Source: Clostridiales bacterium (GTDB lineage Bacteria > Bacillota_A > Clostridia > Lachnospirales > Bianqueaceae). From it: a stretch of DNA of 9,043 nt. Both the position numbers and the translations under genes were made by a program. Under the pieces are notes generated by a model. The model did not search any database, was not told the DNA's origin, and was given only the letters and a program-made list of their open reading frames with translations. Location: assembly GCA_019423265.1 (NCBI GenBank), contig JAHZBS010000083.1:516-9558 (forward strand), given 5' to 3'. Shown here piece by piece: positions 6,326-9,043 of the stretch. Position 1 is the first letter of the stretch. Each line of letters begins with the position of its first letter.

Positions 6326-6979
6326 ATGGCATTGGAACAAGAAATCATTGAACAGGTCGTCCGAATCGTTTTGGAAGAACTCCGGGGCAGGCAGCAAGCG
6401 CAAGATTCCGGAGAGCGGGCGGAGGGAACAGACCCATTTCTGCGTGAGATCGGGGAAGCCAAAAGGGGTACCGACGTCAAGGAAGTGGTGATCGCGCTGG
6501 GGCCGGCCTATGGGACGGTGATCAGGCGGACCATCGGTGGACTGGATCATCGGAAGGTCCTCCAGGAAATCCAAGCGGGCATTGAGGAAGAGGGAATGCG
6601 CTCGCGCATCGTGAAGGTATACAAAACCTCGGATGTAGCATTTATTGGCAAGGCCGGTGCGGCATTGAGCGGCTCAGGTTTTTCCATCGGCTTACAGTCC
6701 AAGGGGACCGCTCTGATCCATCAGCGTGACTTATACCCCCTGACCAATATTGAGCTGTATCCCCAGGCGCCTCTGATTGACATATCCATGTACCGGGACA
6801 TTGGAAAGAATGCCGCCCGATACGCTAAAGGGCTGAATGTGACGCCTCTCACGACGAAAAATGATCCCAACATACGCGCCAGGTACCAGGTGAAAGCGGC
6901 GCTGATGCACACCCGCGAGACAGAACTGGTGGACAGAAGGGCACCAACCATGGAGATCGAGCTCATGGATACCCATTGA
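6326..6979 (+). CDS. pduD: Propanediol dehydratase medium (beta) subunit with N-terminal encapsulation peptide
   Basis: This subunit helps bind the adenosylcobalamin cofactor in the PduCDE complex. The 217-residue product aligns with Salmonella PduD (about 224). It begins with an amphipathic helix whose hydrophobic residues fall at I7, I8, V11, V12, V15, L16 and L19, the same spacing as in the Salmonella PduD targeting peptide. A charged linker (about 20-35) follows, and then the conserved core: DPFLREIGEAKRGT, YKTSDVAFIG, SGSGFSIGLQSKGT, YPQAPLI and GKNAARYAKG. The ATG at 6326 directly follows AAGGGGGG; a TTG six bases later has better spacing and would hardly change the protein. The helix implies delivery into a bacterial microcompartment and, as in Salmonella, could carry the other dehydratase subunits with it. 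Confidence 0.95.
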   Translation: MALEQEIIEQVVRIVLEELRGRQQAQDSGERAEGTDPFLREIGEAKRGTDVKEVVIALGPAYGTVIRRTIGGLDHRKVLQEIQAGIEEEGMRSRIVKVYKTSDVAFIGKAGAALSGSGFSIGLQSKGTALIHQRDLYPLTNIELYPQAPLIDISMYRDIGKNAARYAKGLNVTPLTTKNDPNIRARYQVKAALMHTRETELVDRRAPTMEIELMDTH

Positions 6980-6993
6980 AAGGAGGTTGGGCG

Positions 6994-7377
6994 ATGGCGG
7001 ACAGAGTGGTGCGGTCAAAGACAGGGAAGACGCTACAGGATATCACCATGGAGAGGGTTTTAAGCGGTGATATCACACCGGAAGATATCAAGATTAGCAA
7101 GGAACAGCTGCATTATCAGGGCAAAGTGGCCAGGGAGCATGGCCGTGTGCAGATGGAACAGAATTTTGTAAGGGCCGGAGAGATGGTGGACATGGAGGAT
7201 GCCCTGTTATTGGAGATCTATGATAAGCTTCGTCCCAACCGGTCCACAAAGCAAGAATTATTGGAGTATGCATCGCGATTGGAGAATGAGTATCAAGCCG
7301 TGGAGTGCGCCAAGCTTATCCGGCAGGCGGCGTCGGTGTATGAACGGCGCGGTGTGCTGAGAGACACGAATTGCTGA
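6994..7377 (+). CDS. pduE: Propanediol dehydratase small (gamma) subunit, short N terminus
   Basis: This is the small subunit of the PduCDE dehydratase. The product is 127 residues, clearly shorter than Salmonella PduE (about 173). The shared core starts almost at once with KTGKTLQDITMERVLSGDIT and runs through LRPNRSTKQELL and ENEYQAVECAKLIRQAA to the C terminus. What is missing is the N-terminal amphipathic helix and linker that precede the core in Salmonella PduE, so in this complex targeting would depend on PduD. The ATG at 6994 has AGGAGG seven bases upstream, and that RBS begins two bases after the pduD stop codon, indicating translational coupling. An in-frame TTG at 6976 adds only six residues and does not restore a helix. 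The core looks complete. Confidence 0.94.
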   Translation: MADRVVRSKTGKTLQDITMERVLSGDITPEDIKISKEQLHYQGKVAREHGRVQMEQNFVRAGEMVDMEDALLLEIYDKLRPNRSTKQELLEYASRLENEYQAVECAKLIRQAASVYERRGVLRDTNC

Positions 7378-7410
7378 AGACCAGCGATGGCTGCTTATTG
7401 GGAGGATGCG

Positions 7411-9043
7411 ATGAAGATCATTGCGGGGGCTGATATCGGGAACTCGACGACGGAAGTTTGCCTCGGGGCAATCTCGGACAATGGATTTCGATTTCTGTCG
7501 GAAGCCATGGTTGCCACCACGGGAATGAAGGGGACGCCGGCCAATGCGAAGGGTGTCCGGGTTGCGCTGGAGCAAGCGGCGGAGGCGGCGGGAATCCAAG
7601 TGCAGGACATAGCGGTGATTCGAATCAATGAGGCCGCGCCCGTCATGGGCGATACAGCCATGGAGACCATTACGGAGACTGTGATCACGCAGTCGGCCAT
7701 GATCGGGCACAATCCCGATACGCCAGCGGGAGCCGGCCTAGCGGTGGGAATCACTGCGGGGCTGGAGACACTCCAGGAAAAGCCCAAGGGCGAAGCGTAC
7801 CTGGTGTTGATACCCCAAAGCCTATCCTACGAGGAGGCGGCGGAGCGGATCAATGAAGCGGCGGCTTCCGGCTATACCATCGCGGGAGGAATCGTCCAGC
7901 GGGATGAAGGGGTTTTGATCTATAACCGGCTGAAGGAGAAGATCCCATTTGTGGATGAGGTGAAAGCCATTGAGAAGATTCCGGAGGGAAAGAAGGGCGC
8001 TGTTGAAGTGGCGCCGGATGGACAGACCATTCAAACCCTGTCCAATCCATACGGAATGGCGTCCATTTTCCACCTAAACGCGGATGAGACAAAGAGTGTA
8101 GTCCCCATCGCTAAGAGTCTGATGGGCAATCGCTCGGCTGTTGTCATTCGAACTGGCGGCGAAGTCCGCGCAAAGACGATTCAAGCCGGCGCACTGACTG
8201 CGGTGGGGGAGCGGGGAACGGTTCAGATCCCGGTAGACGCCGGAGCGGAGGCGATTATGGCCCGGCTCTCGGAGGTCGCACCTCTCATCAGCGTGACCGG
8301 TGAGGAGGGAACCCATGTGGGAGCCATGATCGACGGTATGATCCGCTCCATGAAGGATGTCAGCGAGGGTATATCCCAACACAGTATTGCGGTCAAGGAC
8401 GTGCTGGCTGTGGATACAACCATACCCGTCAGCGTTGAAGGCGCACTGGCAGGAGAAGTCAGCATGGAAAACGCCGTGGGAATTGCCGCTATGGTGAAGA
8501 CCGACGCTCTACCCATGCGAAACGTTGCGAAGGCACTTTCCAGCGAGACGGGCATTTATGTGGAAGTTGCCGGTGTAGAAGCTGTTATGGCCTCCCTTGG
8601 CGCTCTGACCACACCGGGAGCTGGCTTGCCATTGGTTATTTTGGATATGGGCGGCGGGTCAACGGACGCAGCGCTGCTGAGCCCGGAGGGGGTTGTAAAA
8701 AGTATCCACCTGGCGGGGGCAGGCCAACTGGCGACCCTCCTGATTGACAGCGAGCTGGGGTTAGAGAACCGAGGGCTGGCGGAGAGGATCAAGACTCACC
8801 CTCTGGCAAAGGTGGAAAGTATGTTCCATATCCGAACGGAGGATGGGTTGGTGCGATTCTTCGAGGAACCTTTACCGCCTAAGTTGTATGGAAAAGTCAT
8901 CATTTTGGATGAAGACGGCTATCTGCCGGTGGAGTCCAGGGCGGGCATGGAAAAGATCATCGCCGTGCGCCGCGACATCAAGAAAAAGATATTTGTCACC
9001 AACGCAGTGCGAGCGCTGCGAGAAATCACAGAGAATCTGCGAG
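7411..9043 (+). CDS. pduG: Diol dehydratase reactivase large subunit (3' end outside window)
   Basis: This chaperone-like ATPase releases damaged cobalamin from inactivated propanediol dehydratase so that fresh adenosylcobalamin can bind; it works with a small subunit (PduH/DdrB type) expected just downstream. The reading frame is open for 544 codons to the window end, and the family is about 610 residues, so roughly 65 residues are missing. It shows the actin/Hsp70-like nucleotide-binding motifs: phosphate-1 loop AGADIGNSTTEV (5-16), phosphate-2 loop DMGGGSTDAA (from residue 412), and family blocks INEAAPVMGDTAMETITET, SAMIGHNPDTPAGAGL, TLSNPYGMASIFHLNADETK, GALTTPGAG and HPLAKVESMFHIR. The ATG at 7411 has GGAGG five bases upstream; an in-frame ATG at 7387 is possible but poorly placed. 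It is 33 bases after pduE in the same operon. Confidence 0.95.
   Translation, partial: MKIIAGADIGNSTTEVCLGAISDNGFRFLSEAMVATTGMKGTPANAKGVRVALEQAAEAAGIQVQDIAVIRINEAAPVMGDTAMETITETVITQSAMIGHNPDTPAGAGLAVGITAGLETLQEKPKGEAYLVLIPQSLSYEEAAERINEAAASGYTIAGGIVQRDEGVLIYNRLKEKIPFVDEVKAIEKIPEGKKGAVEVAPDGQTIQTLSNPYGMASIFHLNADETKSVVPIAKSLMGNRSAVVIRTGGEVRAKTIQAGALTAVGERGTVQIPVDAGAEAIMARLSEVAPLISVTGEEGTHVGAMIDGMIRSMKDVSEGISQHSIAVKDVLAVDTTIPVSVEGALAGEVSMENAVGIAAMVKTDALPMRNVAKALSSETGIYVEVAGVEAVMASLGALTTPGAGLPLVILDMGGGSTDAALLSPEGVVKSIHLAGAGQLATLLIDSELGLENRGLAERIKTHPLAKVESMFHIRTEDGLVRFFEEPLPPKLYGKVIILDEDGYLPVESRAGMEKIIAVRRDIKKKIFVTNAVRALREITENLR

Overview
The window looks like part of an L-rhamnose (or fucose-type deoxyhexose) catabolic locus from a Gram-positive anaerobe, probably a gut Clostridia member (Oscillospiraceae/Lachnospiraceae-like). 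This rests on strong AGGAGG-type ribosome binding sites, consensus sigma-A promoters in AT-rich leaders, moderate GC in the genes, and the gene content. The taxonomic call is an inference; no rRNA or other marker is present.

Layout. (1) Positions 1-1062, minus strand: the first 354 codons of a protein of unknown function with a beta-propeller look; its 3' end lies outside the window. (2) Positions 1063-1427: a divergent intergenic region holding a GC-rich, hairpin-dense and tandemly repeated stretch, a likely promoter for the minus-strand gene, and a very good promoter plus operator candidates for the plus-strand genes. (3) Positions 1428-3624, plus strand: a rhamnulokinase (RhaB) gene followed after 13 nt by a DeoR-family repressor gene. 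(4) Positions 3625-3790: a second strong promoter carrying a motif that matches the rhaB leader in 14 of 16 positions, a candidate operator for the DeoR protein. (5) Positions 3791-9043, plus strand: a tight operon of a class II sugar-phosphate aldolase, the three subunits of coenzyme B12-dependent propanediol dehydratase (PduC, PduD, PduE), and the large subunit of the diol dehydratase reactivase (PduG/DdrA-like), cut by the window end after 544 codons.

How the genes fit together. The kinase makes L-rhamnulose-1-phosphate. The aldolase splits it to dihydroxyacetone phosphate and L-lactaldehyde. A lactaldehyde reductase, not in this window, would give 1,2-propanediol, which PduCDE dehydrates to propionaldehyde while PduG-type reactivase keeps the B12 enzyme active. 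The DeoR protein probably senses a sugar phosphate and controls both promoters.

The most interesting feature is the aldolase tail. After a complete FucA-like catalytic core come a five-cysteine cluster and an 18-residue amphipathic helix. The helix has the same hydrophobic spacing as the N-terminal helix of PduD in this window and of Salmonella PduD, which is a known microcompartment encapsulation peptide. This suggests that sugar-phosphate cleavage and propanediol dehydration share one bacterial microcompartment, with a B12 enzyme where the well-described fucose/rhamnose GRM-type compartments use a glycyl-radical enzyme. No shell-protein gene is in the window, so the compartment itself is inferred.
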